DNA from: Spiroplasma endosymbiont of Clivina fossor
Lineage (GTDB): Bacteria > Bacillota_I > Bacilli_A > Mycoplasmatales > Nriv7
Direction of reading: 5' to 3'
DNA: 64,000 bases
NCBI RefSeq assembly: GCF_964031115.1
Contig: NZ_OZ035006.1
Location: 1,551,605-1,615,604, forward strand
In this document: one piece after another, positions 30,916 through 42,601 of the stretch
How positions within the stretch are numbered: the first letter of the stretch is position 1
Layout of the letters: every line of letters starts with the position of its first letter
Translations under genes and position numbers: made by a program
The notes under the pieces: generated by a model
Database searches by the model: none
The model's input: only the letters and a program-made list of their open reading frames with translations
Told to the model about the DNA's origin: nothing

Positions 30916-33054
30916 AGACTTCTTGCAAAATTAATATGATAATTATAATTTTTAAATTTAAAATAAATATAAAAGTGTTATTAAAATAATTTTTAGATTA
31001 TTTTTACAAATATTTTGTCATTAAAACATAATAAAAATTATTAGACTTCTTGCAAAATTAATATGATAATTATAATTTTTAAATTTAAAATAAATATAAA
31101 AGTGTTATTAAAATAATTTTTAGATTATTTTTACAAATATTTTGTCATTAAAACATAATAAAAATTATTATTTACAATAAAAAAAGACTGAAATTTTAAA
31201 TTATCAAATATATTTAAACTAATAGTTGTAAATTATAAATTGAAGCTATTAAATTAAATCTTAAAGCAAATCTTTTTCTACGATTTCGATATTTTTCACT
31301 AATAATTTTAAATTTTTTAAGTATAGCAAAAACATTTTCAATAACAATTCTCATTTTTGAAATTCGCTCATTATTTTGCTTTTCTTCTTTATTTAAAGGG
31401 TTTTTCTTTGATTTTCTTTTAGGAATTAAAACATTATGATTAATTTTTTGTATGCCTTGATAACCTAAATCCACTAAAACAGTTGTTTCTGGTAAAAATT
31501 TAATTTTTGAATCTTTTAAAATTTTAAAGTCATGGTTTTTACCATAAGAAAAATCAGAACTAATAATTTTTTTACTATCTTTTTCAATTATAACTTGTGT
31601 TTTTATTGTGTGTTTTTTCTTTTTTCCTGAGTAGTGCTGTTTTTGTCTTTTTTTGGGCGTTGGATTTGGCTTTCAGTTACATCAATTATAACAGTCTTAT
31701 CTTTGAAATAATCTTTTAATAGTGATTTTTGACCAGTAAGTTGTTGAAAATTAGGGTGTTTTATTAAAGTGTCTTCAATTCATTTGATATTTCTATAACA
31801 ACTACTTTCACTAATATCATAACTTTTTGCAATATGAAAATAAGTTCTATATTCTCTTCAATATTCTAAAGTCATTAAAATACGATTTTCTAATGATAAT
31901 TTATTGGTTCTTCCGCGACGAAATCTCTTTTTTAATTCTTCTATTTTTAAAATTTCTAGCATTTTATTAAAAGTAGTATGTTTAATACCAGTTAATCTTA
32001 AAAAATTTTTATCACTTATTTGATTATTTTTTTTAAATTTCATTTAAATTCCACCTTTTTATTAAAAACAACAATTCAATTATATTTTAAATTAATTTTG
32101 CAAGAAGTCTATTATTTACAATAAAAAAAGACTGAAATTTTAAATTATCAAATATATTTAAACTAATAGTTGTAAATTATAAATTGAAGCTATTAAATTA
32201 AATCTTAAAGCAAATCTTTTTCTACGATTTCGATATTTTTCACTAATAATTTTAAATTTTTTAAGTATAGCAAAAACATTTTCAATAACAATTCTCATTT
32301 TTGAAATTCGCTCATTATTTTGCTTTTCTTCTTTATTTAAAGGGTTTTTCTTTGATTTTTTTTTAGGAATTAAAACATTATGATTAATTTTTTGTATGCC
32401 TTGATAACCTAAATCCACTAAAACAGTTGTTTCTGGTAAAAATTTAATTTTTGAATCTTTTAAAATTTTAAAGTCATGGTTTTTACCATAAGAAAAATCA
32501 GAACTAATAATTTTTTTACTATCTTTTTCAATTATAACTTGTGTTTTTATTGTGTGTTTTTTCTTTTTTCCTGAGTAGTGCTGTTTTTGTCTTTTTTTGG
32601 GCGTTGGATTTGGCTTTCAGTTACATCAATTATAACAGTCTTATCTTTGAAATAATCTTTTAATAGTGATTTTTGACCAGTAAGTTGTTGAAAATTAGGG
32701 TGTTTTATTAAAGTGTCTTCAATTCATTTGATATTTCTATAACAACTACTTTCACTAATATCATAACTTTTTGCAATATGAAAATAAGTTCTATATTCTC
32801 TTCAATATTCTAAAGTCATTAAAATACGATTTTCTAATGATAATTTATTGGTTCTTCCGCGACGAAATCTCTTTTTTAATTCTTCTATTTTTAAAATTTC
32901 TAGCATTTTATTAAAAGTAGTATGTTTAATACCAGTTAATTTTAAAAAATTTTTATCACTTATTTGATTATTTTTTTTAAATTTCATTTAAATTCCACCT
33001 TTTTATTAAAAACAACAATTCAATTATATTTTAAATTAATTTTGCAAGAAGTCT
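30916..33054 (-). mobile_element. IS5-family element interrupted by a second IS5
   Basis: Outer copy; removing the inner element (31043-32110) and one ATT gives exactly 1,068 bp. Slight divergence from other copies (NFLKLTG; IPKKKSKK). Its transposase genes (orfA from 32987; orfB end 32158) are intact because the inner copy landed in the noncoding end. Confidence 0.9.
31043..32110 (-). mobile_element. IS5-family element, complete, inside another IS5
   Basis: 1,068 bp with both ends AGACTTCTTGC/GCAAGAAGTCT and the 3-bp target duplication ATT. orfA starts at 32043 and orfB ends at 31214, joined by a -1 shift on A7. Same orientation as its host copy. Confidence 0.92.
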
Positions 33055-34008
33055 ATTAAAATATAATACCGCTGTTTGTTGGTTTGGAGTTAAACCCTTA
33101 TGTTGGTATTTTCATTTTCAGAGATTTAAATAATTTTGAATATTAGTAAAACCTAAACCATGATAATGAATTAAGGCTTCTTTAAGACTAGATTGTAATT
33201 TACTGATTTTATTTAAGTTACGATAACTAGCTTCAGGATTAATTGTTGTTTTAGTTACACATAAAGTAGAATTTGTTTGTTTTGCTACTAAAAAATATAA
33301 TTTTTGCATATCAGAAGTAATAATTGAATTTTCGTTAATTAATTCTTTGTTCATATTTTCAATAACTCATTGTTTTTGTAAACGTTTGGTGTTTGTGGAT
33401 TTAACATAAATATTGTTATTATTATCAATTGCCATTTGAATACAGCATTTAGTATTAGTTGCGAATGGGTCAAGGTGAATTCTTCGTGGATCAGTTTTAT
33501 ATTTGAAATTTCCTTTGTGGATTTCTTTAATAAATGTTTCATCGATTTGGATTTTACCAGATAATTTTTTAAATTTTAATTGGGTATTTTCTAATTGTTT
33601 TGATTTCATTAATTTTTGACGATTATATCAAGCAGTTTTTAATGTAGTTTTAATAAAACGAGAAATTGTTTTACTAGATTGCCCCAGCAATGAAATTTGA
33701 ATCAATAAATTTCATTGTTCATAATTTAAATGACTTCAATAAATAAAATGATTACGAAAAGCGTCAAAACTTGCACGGCAATTTTTACATAAACATTTTT
33801 GTTTTCCTTCTGAATTATGTCCATTTTTAACGCAATGGTAAGATTCACATTTAGGGCATTTAATACCTTGCGCTCTAAATTTTTGATCAATTTCATTTAA
33901 ACGTTTTTGTTTTTTTATTAATTCTGCTTGTTGTTTGACTTTTTCATAAAATTCTAAAAATTGATCATCTGTTAAAGTATTTACTAGTTCTTGAATTATT
34001 TTTTCCAT
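33031..34008 (-). CDS. IS1595-like transposase with an IS5-encoded C-terminus
   Basis: Full zinc ribbon (CPKCESYHC; CKNCRASF) and DDE core. The IS5 insertion removed the natural stop; the frame runs seven codons into the IS5 end (RLLAKLI) and stops, giving 325 aa instead of 319. Only the extreme end is altered, so activity may persist. Confidence 0.75.
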
Positions 34009-34263
34009 AATTATTATCCACCTCTATCATATTAAAAATATACCTAAAATTAAGTATATTCAATAAATATCAAGAGTTTTCGACAAAATTAAAAATTTTT
34101 TATTGTGTAAAAATTCAATAATATGATAAAATAAAAAAGAGTAAAAATGACAATAACAAGAAAGGCAGGGTTAGTTTAGTAATTAAATAATATATAGCTG
34201 ATTGTTTTACTTCTTCAAAGCAATACCTAAGAAAACTAAACGCGACCTATCTTGGTTTATTGC

Positions 34264-34292
34264 TTGCAAACTTGCATTATTTTTATTATAAT
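34264..34292 (+). promoter_or_regulatory. Promoter of tRNA cluster 1
   Basis: TTGCAA (34264-34269), 17-bp spacer, TATAAT (34287-34292), 72 bp before the first tRNA. Confidence 0.75.
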
Positions 34293-34364
34293 TTATTTTG
34301 TTTAGGATTAGTGACAATTTTATGCATTTAAACAACCAATTAAATATAAGTTAGTTTTACTATT

Positions 34365-34441
34365 GGACCCTTAGCTCAGTTGGTTAGAGCATCCGGCTCA
34401 TAACCGGATGGCCGTAGGTTCGAGCCCTACAGGGTCCACCA
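34365..34441 (+). tRNA. tRNA with CAT anticodon, probably tRNA-Ile2 (lysidine type)
   Basis: Complete cloverleaf with acceptor GGACCCT pairing with AGGGTCC, D-arm AGCTCAGTTGGTTAGAGC, anticodon loop CTCATAA, T-arm GGTTCGAGCCC and encoded CCA. It precedes Ser-fMet-Asp-Phe; in the Bacillus cluster the CAT tRNA at this position is Ile2, read after lysidine modification. Elongator Met cannot be excluded from sequence alone. Confidence 0.9.
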
Positions 34442-34458
34442 TTATGGTATTATTTTAT

Positions 34459-34551
34459 GGAGGTGTACCCAAGCCTGGTTGAAGGGGGCGGTCTTGAAAA
34501 CCGCAAGGAGTATAAAAACTCGCAGGGGTTCGAATCCCTTCACCTCCGCCA
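34459..34551 (+). tRNA. tRNA-Ser (TGA)
   Basis: 93-nt class II tRNA with a long variable arm, acceptor GGAGGTG/CACCTCC, anticodon TGA, encoded CCA. Confidence 0.95.
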
Positions 34552-34575
34552 TTAATAATTATTAACGAAACATAT

Positions 34576-34652
<77 letters not shown>

Positions 34653-34655
34653 ATT

Positions 34656-34732
34656 GGTCCCGTGGTGTAGTGGTTTAACATGCCTCTCTGTCACAGAGGA
34701 GATCGAGGGTTCAATTCCCTTCGGGACCGCCA
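34656..34732 (+). tRNA. tRNA-Asp (GTC)
   Basis: Acceptor GGTCCCG/CGGGACC, anticodon loop CTGTCAC, T-arm GGTTCAATTCC, encoded CCA. Confidence 0.95.
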
Positions 34733-34736
34733 GTAG

Positions 34737-34812
34737 GGTTCGGTAGCTCAGTCGGTAGAGCACTTGATTGAAGCTCAAGGTGTCGGCGGTTCGATTCCGC
34801 CTCGAACCACCA
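34737..34812 (+). tRNA. tRNA-Phe (GAA)
   Basis: Acceptor GGTTCGG/TCGAACC, D-arm AGCTCAGTCGGTAGAGC, anticodon loop TTGAAGC, encoded CCA. Confidence 0.95.
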
Positions 34813-34892
34813 TTAGACTATGAATTAAAATTTTAAAAGGTATTAATAGACTTTTTTAAAATAGTTAAAATAGTTGAAGGAACCTAAAATAA

Positions 34893-36042
34893 ATTTTTAA
34901 TTTTGTCGAAAACTCTTGATATTTATTGAATATACTTAATTTTAGGTATATTTTTAATATGATAGAGGTGGATAATAATTATGGAAAAAATAATTCAAGA
35001 ACTAGTAAATACTTTAACAGATGATCAATTTTTAGAATTTTATGAAAAAGTCAAACAACAAGCAGAATTAATAAAAAAACAAAAACGTTTAAATGAAATT
35101 GATCAAAAATTTAGAGCGCAAGGTATTAAATGCCCTAAATGTGAATCTTACCATTGCGTTAAAAATGGACATAATTCAGAAGGAAAACAAAAATATTTAT
35201 GTAAAAATTGCCGTGCAAGTTTTGACACTTTTCGTAATCATTTTATTTATTGAAGTCATTTAAATTATGAACAATGAAATTTATTGATTCAAATTTCATT
35301 GCTGGGGCAATCTAGTAAAACAATTTCTCGTTTTATTAAAACTACATTAAAAACTGCTTGATATAATCGTCAAAAATTAATGAAATCAAAACAATTAGAA
35401 AATACCCAATTAAAATTTAAAAAATTATCTGGTAAAATCCAAATCGATGAAACATTTATTAAAGAAATCCATAAAGGAAATTTCAAATATAAAACTGATC
35501 CACGAAGAATTCACCTTGACCCATTCGCAACTAATACTAAATGCTGTATTCAAATGGCAATTGATAATAATAACAATATTTATGTTAAATCCACAAACAC
35601 CAAACGTTTACAAAAACAATGAGTTATTGAAAATATGAACAAAGAATTAATTAACGAAAATTCAATTATTACTTCTGATATGCAAAAATTATATTTTTTA
35701 GTAGCAAAACAAACAAATTCTACTTTATGTGTAACTAAAACAACAATTAATCCTGAAGCTAGTTATCGTAACTTAAATAAAATCAGTAAATTACAATCTA
35801 GTCTTAAAGAAGCCTTAATTCATTATCATGGTTTAGGTTTTACTAATATTCAAAATTATTTAAATTTCTGAAAATGAAAATACCAACATAAGGGTTTAAC
35901 TCCAAACCAACAAACAGCGGTATTATATTTTAATGTATAAAAAAAGTTAAAGTAAAAATAGTAATTTTACATAAAAGCCTTTTAAAATTATCAAGTTGAT
36001 GATTTTTTTTATTTTATCAAGAGTTTTCGACAAAATTAAAAA
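34893..36042 (+). mobile_element. IS1595-like element, complete, after tRNA cluster 1
   Basis: Both terminal repeats and a clear target duplication AAAATAAAT on each side (34884-34892 and after the right end). Confidence 0.9.
34981..35940 (+). CDS. IS1595-like transposase, intact
   Basis: 319 aa with UGA=Trp; complete zinc ribbon (CPKCESYHC, CKNCRASF) and DDE core (QIDETFI, SIITSDMQ). RBS AGAGGTGG. Differs from its siblings by a few substitutions (FDTF, NYLNF). Confidence 0.85.
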
Positions 36043-36072
36043 AATAAATTTAATTTAAGTAGTTTTTGTAAT

Positions 36073-36148
36073 TGTAAATCACACACAGTTATTAGACTAT
36101 GCTTCTCTTAATTGATTTCATAATACCATATTTTGTATTATTAAAATT
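36073..36148 (-). repeat. ~78-bp dif-like repeat (copy 3, inverted)
   Basis: Inverted copy of 2665-2742, with the mutated arm ATTTCATAATAC and the intact arm GTATTATTAAAA. It borders the truncated integrase-core transposase gene. Confidence 0.7.
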
Positions 36149-36270
36149 AAAACATTTTTTTGATGAATATTATGATAAAGCGATAATACACCGCCCGCAC
36201 CTACAAATTTGTAATCAAAGTAATAATCACAAATTTGTTTTCTGGTTTCTAATGAAAATTGATATTTAAT

Positions 36271-37338
36271 AGACTTCTTGCAAAATTAATTTAAAATATA
36301 ATTGAATTGTTGTTTTTAATAAAAAGGTGGAATTTAAATGAAATTTAAAAAAAATAATCAAATAAGTGATAAAAATTTTTTAAGATTAACTGGTATTAAA
36401 CATACTACTTTTAATAAAATGCTAGAAATTTTAAAAATAGAAGAATTAAAAAAGAGATTTCGTCGCGGAAGAACCAATAAATTATCATTAGAAAATCGTA
36501 TTTTAATGACTTTAGAATATTGAAGAGAATATAGAACTTATTTTCATATTGCAAAAAGTTATGATATTAGTGAAAGTAGTTGTTATAGAAATATCAAATG
36601 AATTGAAGACACTTTAATAAAACACCCTAATTTTCAACAACTTACTGGTCAAAAATCACTATTAAAAGATTATTTCAAAGATAAGACTGTTATAATTGAT
36701 GTAACTGAAAGCCAAATCCAACGCCCAAAAAAAGACAAAAACAGCACTACTCAGGAAAAAAGAAAAAACACACAATAAAAACACAAGTTATAATTGAAAA
36801 AGATAGTAAAAAAATTATTAGTTCTGATTTTTCTTATGGTAAAAACCATGACTTTAAAATTTTAAAAGATTCAAAAATTAAATTTTTACCAGAAACAACT
36901 GTTTTAGTGGATTTAGGTTATCAAGGCATACAAAAAATTAATCATAATGTTTTAATTCCTAAAAGAAAATCAAAGAAAAACCCTTTAAATAAAGAAGAAA
37001 AGCAAAATAATGAGCGAATTTCAAAAATGAGAATTGTTATTGAAAATGTTTTTGCTATACTTAAAAAATTTAAAATTATTAGTGAAAAATATCGAAATCG
37101 TAGAAAAAGATTTGCTTTAAGATTTAATTTAATAGCTTCAATTTATAATTTACAACTATTAGTTTAAATATATTTGATAATTTAAAATTTCAGTCTTTTT
37201 TTATTGTAAATAATAATTTTTATTATGTTTTAATGACAAAATATTTGTAAAAATAATCTAAAAATTATTTTAATAACACTTTTATATTTATTTTAAATTT
37301 AAAAATTATAATTATCATATTAATTTTGCAAGAAGTCT
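36271..37338 (+). mobile_element. IS5-family element, complete
   Basis: 1,068 bp. The uninterrupted site in the paralogue at 21.6 kb proves the 3-bp duplication AAT. orfA 36338-36778, A7 slip at 36727-36733, orfB frame ending at 37167. Confidence 0.93.
36338..37167 (+). CDS. IS5-family transposase (orfAB by -1 frameshift)
   Basis: orfA gives 146 aa: helix-turn-helix half (ISDKNFLRLTGIKHTTFNKM), W-containing linker and first catalytic region TVIIDVTESQIQRPKKD. A -1 slip on the A7 run moves into the frame with HYSGKKKKHTIKTQVIIE, LVDLGYQG (second Asp) and MRIVIENVFAILKKFKI (Glu). This is the DDE_Tnp_4 layout known from IS5-family members with two frames. The same organisation is seen in all full copies. 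Confidence 0.88.
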
Positions 37339-37627
37339 AATATTTTTTGGTGTTGTTGATTTGAATTGCAATTCATAAAAGTTGTCTTGATAATAACCAT
37401 TAATAATTTTTTTAGCTCAAATATAAAATGTCATTTTACTACCACGATAATATTTTTTAATCAATTTATTTACAGATATGTTATCTGTATTATTCATATA
37501 TAAGTTAGTACATAAATTGAGATATTTACTTACTCATTTTTTTTTAATTTTGTCGAAAACTCTTGATATTTATTGAATATACTTAATTTTAGGTATATTT
37601 TTAATATGATAGAGGTGGATAATAATT

Positions 37628-38590
37628 ATGGAAAAAATAATTCAAGAACTAGTAAATACTTTAACAGATGATCAATTTTTAGAATTTTATGAAAAAGTTA
37701 AACAACAAGCAGAATTAATAAAAAAACAAAAACGTTTAAATGAAATTGATCAAAAATTTAGAGCGCAAGGTATTAAATGTCCTAAATGTGAATCTTACCA
37801 TTGCGTTAAAAATGGACATAATTCAGAAGGAAAACAAAAATATTTATGTAAAAATTGCCGTGCAAGTTTTGACGCTTTTCGTAATCATTTTATTTATTGA
37901 AGTCATTTAAATTATGAACAATGAAATTTATTGATTCAAATTTCATTGCTGGGGCAATCTAGTAAAACAATTTCTCGTTTTATTAAAACTACATTAAAAA
38001 CTGCTTGATATAATCGTCAAAAATTAATGAAATCAAAACAATTAGAAAATACCCAATTAAAATTTAAAAAATTATCTGGTAAAATCCAAATCGATGAAAC
38101 ATTTATTAAAGAAATCCATAAAGGAAATTTCAAATATAAAACTGATCCACGAAGAATTCACCTTGACCCATTCGCAACTAATACTAAATGCTGTATTCAA
38201 ATGGCAATTGATAATAATAACAATATTTATGTTAAATCCACAAACACCAAACGTTTACAAAAACAATGAGTTATTGAAAATATGAACAAAGAATTAATTA
38301 ATGAAAATTCAATTATTACTTCTGATATGCAAAAATTATATTTTTTAGTAGCAAAACAAACAAATTCTACTTTATGTGTAACTAAAACAACAATTAATCC
38401 TGAAGCTAGTTATCGTAACTTAAATAAAATCAGTAAATTACAATCTAGTCTTAAAGAAGCCTTAATTCATTATCATGGTTTAGGTTTTACTAATATTCAA
38501 AATTATTTAAATCTCTGAAAATGAAAATACCAACATAAGGGTTTAACTCCAAACCAACAAACAGCGATATTAGACTTCTTGCAAAATTAA
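37628..38590 (+). CDS. IS1595-like transposase with altered C-terminus
   Basis: Intact zinc ribbon and DDE core; the last residues are replaced by an IS5-derived tail (after QTA: ILDFLQN), giving 320 aa. RBS AGAGGTGG. Confidence 0.78.
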
Positions 38591-39639
38591 TATGATAATT
38601 ATAATTTTTAAATTTAAAATAAATATAAAAGTGTTATTAAAATAATTTTTAGATTATTTTTACAAATATTTTGTCATTAAAACATAATAAAAATTATTAT
38701 TTACAATAAAAAAAGACTGAAATTTTAAATTATCAAATATATTTAAACTAATAGTTGTAAATTATAAATTGAAGCTATTAAATTAAATCTTAAAGCAAAT
38801 CTTTTTCTACGATTTCGATATTTTTCACTAATAATTTTAAATTTTTTAAGTATAGCAAAAACATTTTCAATAACAATTCTCATTTTTGAAATTCGCTCAT
38901 TATTTTGCTTTTCTTCTTTATTTAAAGGGTTTTTCTTTGATTTTCTTTTAGGAATTAAAACATTATGATTAATTTTTTGTATGCCTTGATAACCTAAATC
39001 CACTAAAACAGTTGTTTCTGGTAAAAATTTAATTTTTGAATCTTTTAAAATTTTAAAGTCATGGTTTTTACCATAAGAAAAATCAGAACTAATAATTTTT
39101 TTACTATCTTTTTCAATTATAACTTGTGTTTTTATTGTGTGTTTTTTCTTTTTTCCTGAGTAGTGCTGTTTTTGTCTTTTTTTGGGCGTTGGATTTGGCT
39201 TTCAGTTACATCAATTATAACAGTCTTATCTTTGAAATAATCTTTTAATAGTGATTTTTGACCAGTAAGTTGTTGAAAATTAGGGTGTTTTATTAAAGTG
39301 TCTTCAATTCATTTGATATTTCTATAACAACTACTTTCACTAATATCATAACTTTTTGCAATATGAAAATAAGTTCTATATTCTCTTCAATATTCTAAAG
39401 TCATTAAAATACGATTTTCTAATGATAATTTATTGGTTCTTCCGCGACGAAATCTCTTTTTTAATTCTTCTATTTTTAAAATTTCTAGCATTTTATTAAA
39501 AGTAGTATGTTTAATACCAGTTAATCTTAAAAAATTTTTATCACTTATTTGATTATTTTTTTTAAATTTCATTTAAATTCCACCTTTTTATTAAAAACAA
39601 CAATTCAATTATATTTTAAATTAATTTTGCAAGAAGTCT
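38572..39639 (-). mobile_element. IS5-family element, complete
   Basis: 1,068 bp, duplication ATT verified against the uninterrupted IS1595 end. orfA from 39572, orfB end at 38743. Confidence 0.93.
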
Positions 39640-39865
39640 ATTATATTTTAATGTATAAAAAAGTTAAAGTAAAAATAGTAATTTTACATAAAAGCCTTTT
39701 AAAATTATCAAGTTGATGATTTTTTTTATTTTATCAAGAGTTTTCGACAAAATTAAAACATTTTTTTACTTTATGATAATATTTTTCATGATAAATCGTA
39801 GTCATTCAAGATTGTAATTTAGCTTTTAAATCTGCTAGATCATTTTTAGGCACAATATACTTCAT

Positions 39866-40069
39866 TTTGTACTATACCACAGATGTTTTGCACAATCAAG
39901 AAAAATATTAAAAAAGGGACAATAAATTATAAAATAATGCAGAAAATTTTTAAAATAGTTTATAATCAAATTCCAAGGTAAAGAAATTGTAGACTAATTT
40001 TTTGGAGAAAGGAAAAGGTGTTATAAATTTTATTAATTAGTAAAAATTCACGAAAGGAATTTGATGTTA
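39866..40069 (+). promoter_or_regulatory. Promoter and leader of secreted-protein gene
   Basis: -10-like TTTATAATCAA near 39958-39968 and a leader segment ATAAATTTTATTAATTAGTA (40023-40042). Both are shared with the leader of 55641 (TTATAATCAA at 55536 on; the same 23-nt leader at 55595). A -35 box is not obvious. AAAGGA precedes the ATG. Confidence 0.55.
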
Positions 40070-41797
40070 ATGAAAAAATTACTGGGAATCTTAGGAACAA
40101 TAACAATAGCAGGAAGTGGAATGCCGAATATTATGGGCAACACCCCAAGAAAAATAGAACAATCTTTTATGAAACGAGAAAAACGAGCAACAAACCCTTA
40201 TTTAGTAGAAAGTAATAATGATATAATAAATACTTATGATTATAATTATAGTGAAAGTGGTGGTGCCAGTTGAAGCGGTCATGTAGAATTTAAAGATAAA
40301 AAAACCTATAAAATAGTAGATTTTACTCATTAGACTTCTTGCAAAATTAATTTAAAATATAATTGAATTGTTGTTTTTAATAAAAAGGTGGAATTTAAAT
40401 GAAATTTAAAAAAAATAATCAAATAAGTGATAAAAATTTTTTAAGATTAACTGGTATTAAACATACTACTTTTAATAAAATGCTAGAAATTTTAAAAATA
40501 GAAGAATTAAAAAAGAGATTTCGTCGCGGAAGAACCAATAAATTATCATTAGAAAATCGTATTTTAATGACTTTAGAATATTGAAGAGAATATAGAACTT
40601 ATTTTCATATTGCAAAAAGTTATGATATTAGTGAAAGTAGTTGTTATAGAAATATCAAATGAATTGAAGACACTTTAATAAAACACCCTAATTTTCAACA
40701 ACTTACTGGTCAAAAATCACTATTAAAAGATTATTTCAAAGATAAGACTGTTATAATTGATGTAACTGAAAGCCAAATCCAACGCCCAAAAAAAGACAAA
40801 AACAGCACTACTCAGGAAAAAAGAAAAAACACACAATAAAAACACAAGTTATAATTGAAAAAGATAGTAAAAAAATTATTAGTTCTGATTTTTCTTATGG
40901 TAAAAACCATGACTTTAAAATTTTAAAAGATTCAAAAATTAAATTTTTACCAGAAACAACTGTTTTAGTGGATTTAGGTTATCAAGGCATACAAAAAATT
41001 AATCATAATGTTTTAATTCCTAAAAGAAAATCAAAGAAAAACCCTTTAAATAAAGAAGAAAAGCAAAATAATGAGCGAATTTCAAAAATGAGAATTGTTA
41101 TTGAAAATGTTTTTGCTATACTTAAAAAATTTAAAATTATTAGTGAAAAATATCGAAATCGTAGAAAAAGATTTGCTTTAAGATTTAATTTAATAGCTTC
41201 AATTTATAATTTACAACTATTAGTTTAAATATATTTGATAATTTAAAATTTCAGTCTTTTTTTATTGTAAATAATAATTTTTATTATGTTTTAATGACAA
41301 AATATTTGTAAAAATAATCTAAAAATTATTTTAATAACACTTTTATATTTATTTTAAATTTAAAAATTATAATTATCATATTAATTTTGCAAGAAGTCTA
41401 TTATGATGATAATTGAGATTCATTTATAAAAAAATATCCTTATATTTTAATTAATACTTATGGAGAAGAAAATTCACTAGAAACATTTGGTAATGTAGGA
41501 AAAGATAAATTTGGAACTATTAAAATTAATTTAAATAATATTGATAATATAAACAATAATACTAGTGATAAAGCTTACTGAAGAGTGTTGGTTAAAGCTA
41601 GTCAAAATTGGATGCCAGCTTATAATGTTGATTGTGATATTGAATTAGGATTATGAATTGATAATAATAAAGAATTAAAATTAAATATTTTTGTTTATAG
41701 TTATCTTTATAGTGCTGGATATTATTATAGAACTTTAATAACATCTTTAAAAGTAGATTGAGTTAAAGTTGTATATGAACCAACTAAAATAAATTAA
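40070..41797 (+). pseudogene. Secreted/surface protein gene disrupted by IS5
   Basis: Signal peptide MKKLLGILGTITIAGSGMP, then a basic REKR motif (residues ~38-41). After ~85 codons an IS5 (40332-41399, duplication ATT) interrupts. Removing the IS and one ATT restores the frame: HYDDNWDSFIKKYPYILINT through beta-rich repeats to VKVVYEPTKIN. The original product was about 220 aa. Signal and leader are paralogous to 55641; the mature part is different and unrecognised. Confidence 0.8.
40332..41399 (+). mobile_element. IS5-family element, complete
   Basis: 1,068 bp with ATT duplications. orfA from 40399, orfB ends 41228. Confidence 0.93.
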
Positions 41798-41835
41798 AAT
41801 TTTATATTATCCTTGGGCTTATGATGATATTCAAG

Positions 41836-42281
41836 AGGTTTTTGTAAAAAGTTTTAAGGATTGAAATGGCGATTTATTTTGTAATGATGAATGACAGCGT
41901 TTAAAGTTGTAATAGTAATAATATTGATTTAAGAAGTGTTGAAGTTCATTTTGATTTAGTTTTTTATCCTTAAAATAAAATAATTTGGTATAATGTTGAT
42001 GGAATCGTTCAATCTTACCATTACTTTGTGGTGAGCGAATTGGTGTGGTTTCGTGAACGATTTTATTCCTAGAAAGAAAGGTTGTAAAAGGCCTTTCTTT
42101 TACTTTGTACGATTTTTTATTACTTCAATTAGTAGTAGTAAATTCAGGAGCGTTGTCAGTACGAAGGCGTTTAATGGTTATGCCAAGTTCACGAAAATCT
42201 TTCATTGCTCTTTGTACGGCATTAATGGCGTTGTTAGTTCCTAAACTATCATAAACATAGCCAAATACTATGCGTGTCATA
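41836..42281 (-). pseudogene. C-terminal part of integrase-core transposase
   Basis: Catalytic half only: RIVFGYVYDSLGTNNAIN, LRTDNAPEFTTTN, SPQSNGKIERFHQHY and a divergent end. Truncated on the 5' side by a MITE at 42282. Confidence 0.8.
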
Positions 42282-42584
42282 GTCGCGTTTAGTTTTGTTA
42301 GGTATTTTTTAAAAAAGAAAAAATAATCATTTACTATAAATTATTTCAATATGCAAATTAAGTATATATTTCTTATGTATGATTTTTGTTGTAAAAAATT
42401 ATTTTAATGTTGTTTTTATAAGCATTTTACTTAGTTTTTATAACCTTTTATTAAGATTATGTTTGTTAATATTAAATATTTTGTTTTATTACTTATTTTT
42501 CAAATAAAACGATAATTAAATTGTAGTTACTTTTCTTTCAAAATTAATCAAATATTTTTCCACCTAACAAAACTTTACGCGTCC
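42282..42584. mobile_element. MITE with ISLre2-like ends
   Basis: ~303 bp, same internal sequence as 18191-18495; ends GTCGCGTTTAGTTTTGTTA and (right, reverse) GGACGCGTAAAGTTTTGTTA. No duplication visible. Confidence 0.85.
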
Positions 42585-42601
42585 TTGAATTTTACACAAC
42601 A

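Larger units (their letters stand above)
30807..34097 (-). mobile_element. IS1595-like element interrupted by IS5
   Basis: Outer ends AATTTTGTCGAAAACTC at 30810 and its inverse near 34078. An IS5 copy (30916-33054) sits at the end of the transposase gene with the 3-bp duplication ATT. Confidence 0.88.
30666..34247 (+). mobile_element. ISLre2-type remnant hosting nested insertions
   Basis: 30666-30806 and 34098-34247 are the two halves of one ISLre2 3' region (the C-terminal codons, then the noncoding end to GAAAACTAAACGCGACC). They are split by an IS1595 copy with the 8-9 bp duplication ATTTTTTAT on both sides. The IS1595 copy is itself split by IS5, and that IS5 by another IS5: four levels. 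Confidence 0.85.
37543..39757 (+). mobile_element. IS1595-like element carrying an IS5
   Basis: Inserted in the transposase pseudogene with target repeat CATTTTTT on both sides. An IS5 (38572-39639, leftward, TSD ATT) lies at its 3' end. Confidence 0.9.
36155..39865 (-). pseudogene. Integrase-core transposase gene split by IS5 and IS1595
   Basis: Starts at 39865 (MKYIVPKNDLADLKAKLQSW). It is interrupted by an IS1595 (37543-39757, with duplication CATTTTTT) and by an IS5 (36271-37338, duplication AAT). Segments at 37339-37540 and 36155-36270 continue the N-terminal half of the 21322-22434 protein. It ends near SLYHNI at the dif-like repeat; the catalytic half is absent. Confidence 0.85.
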
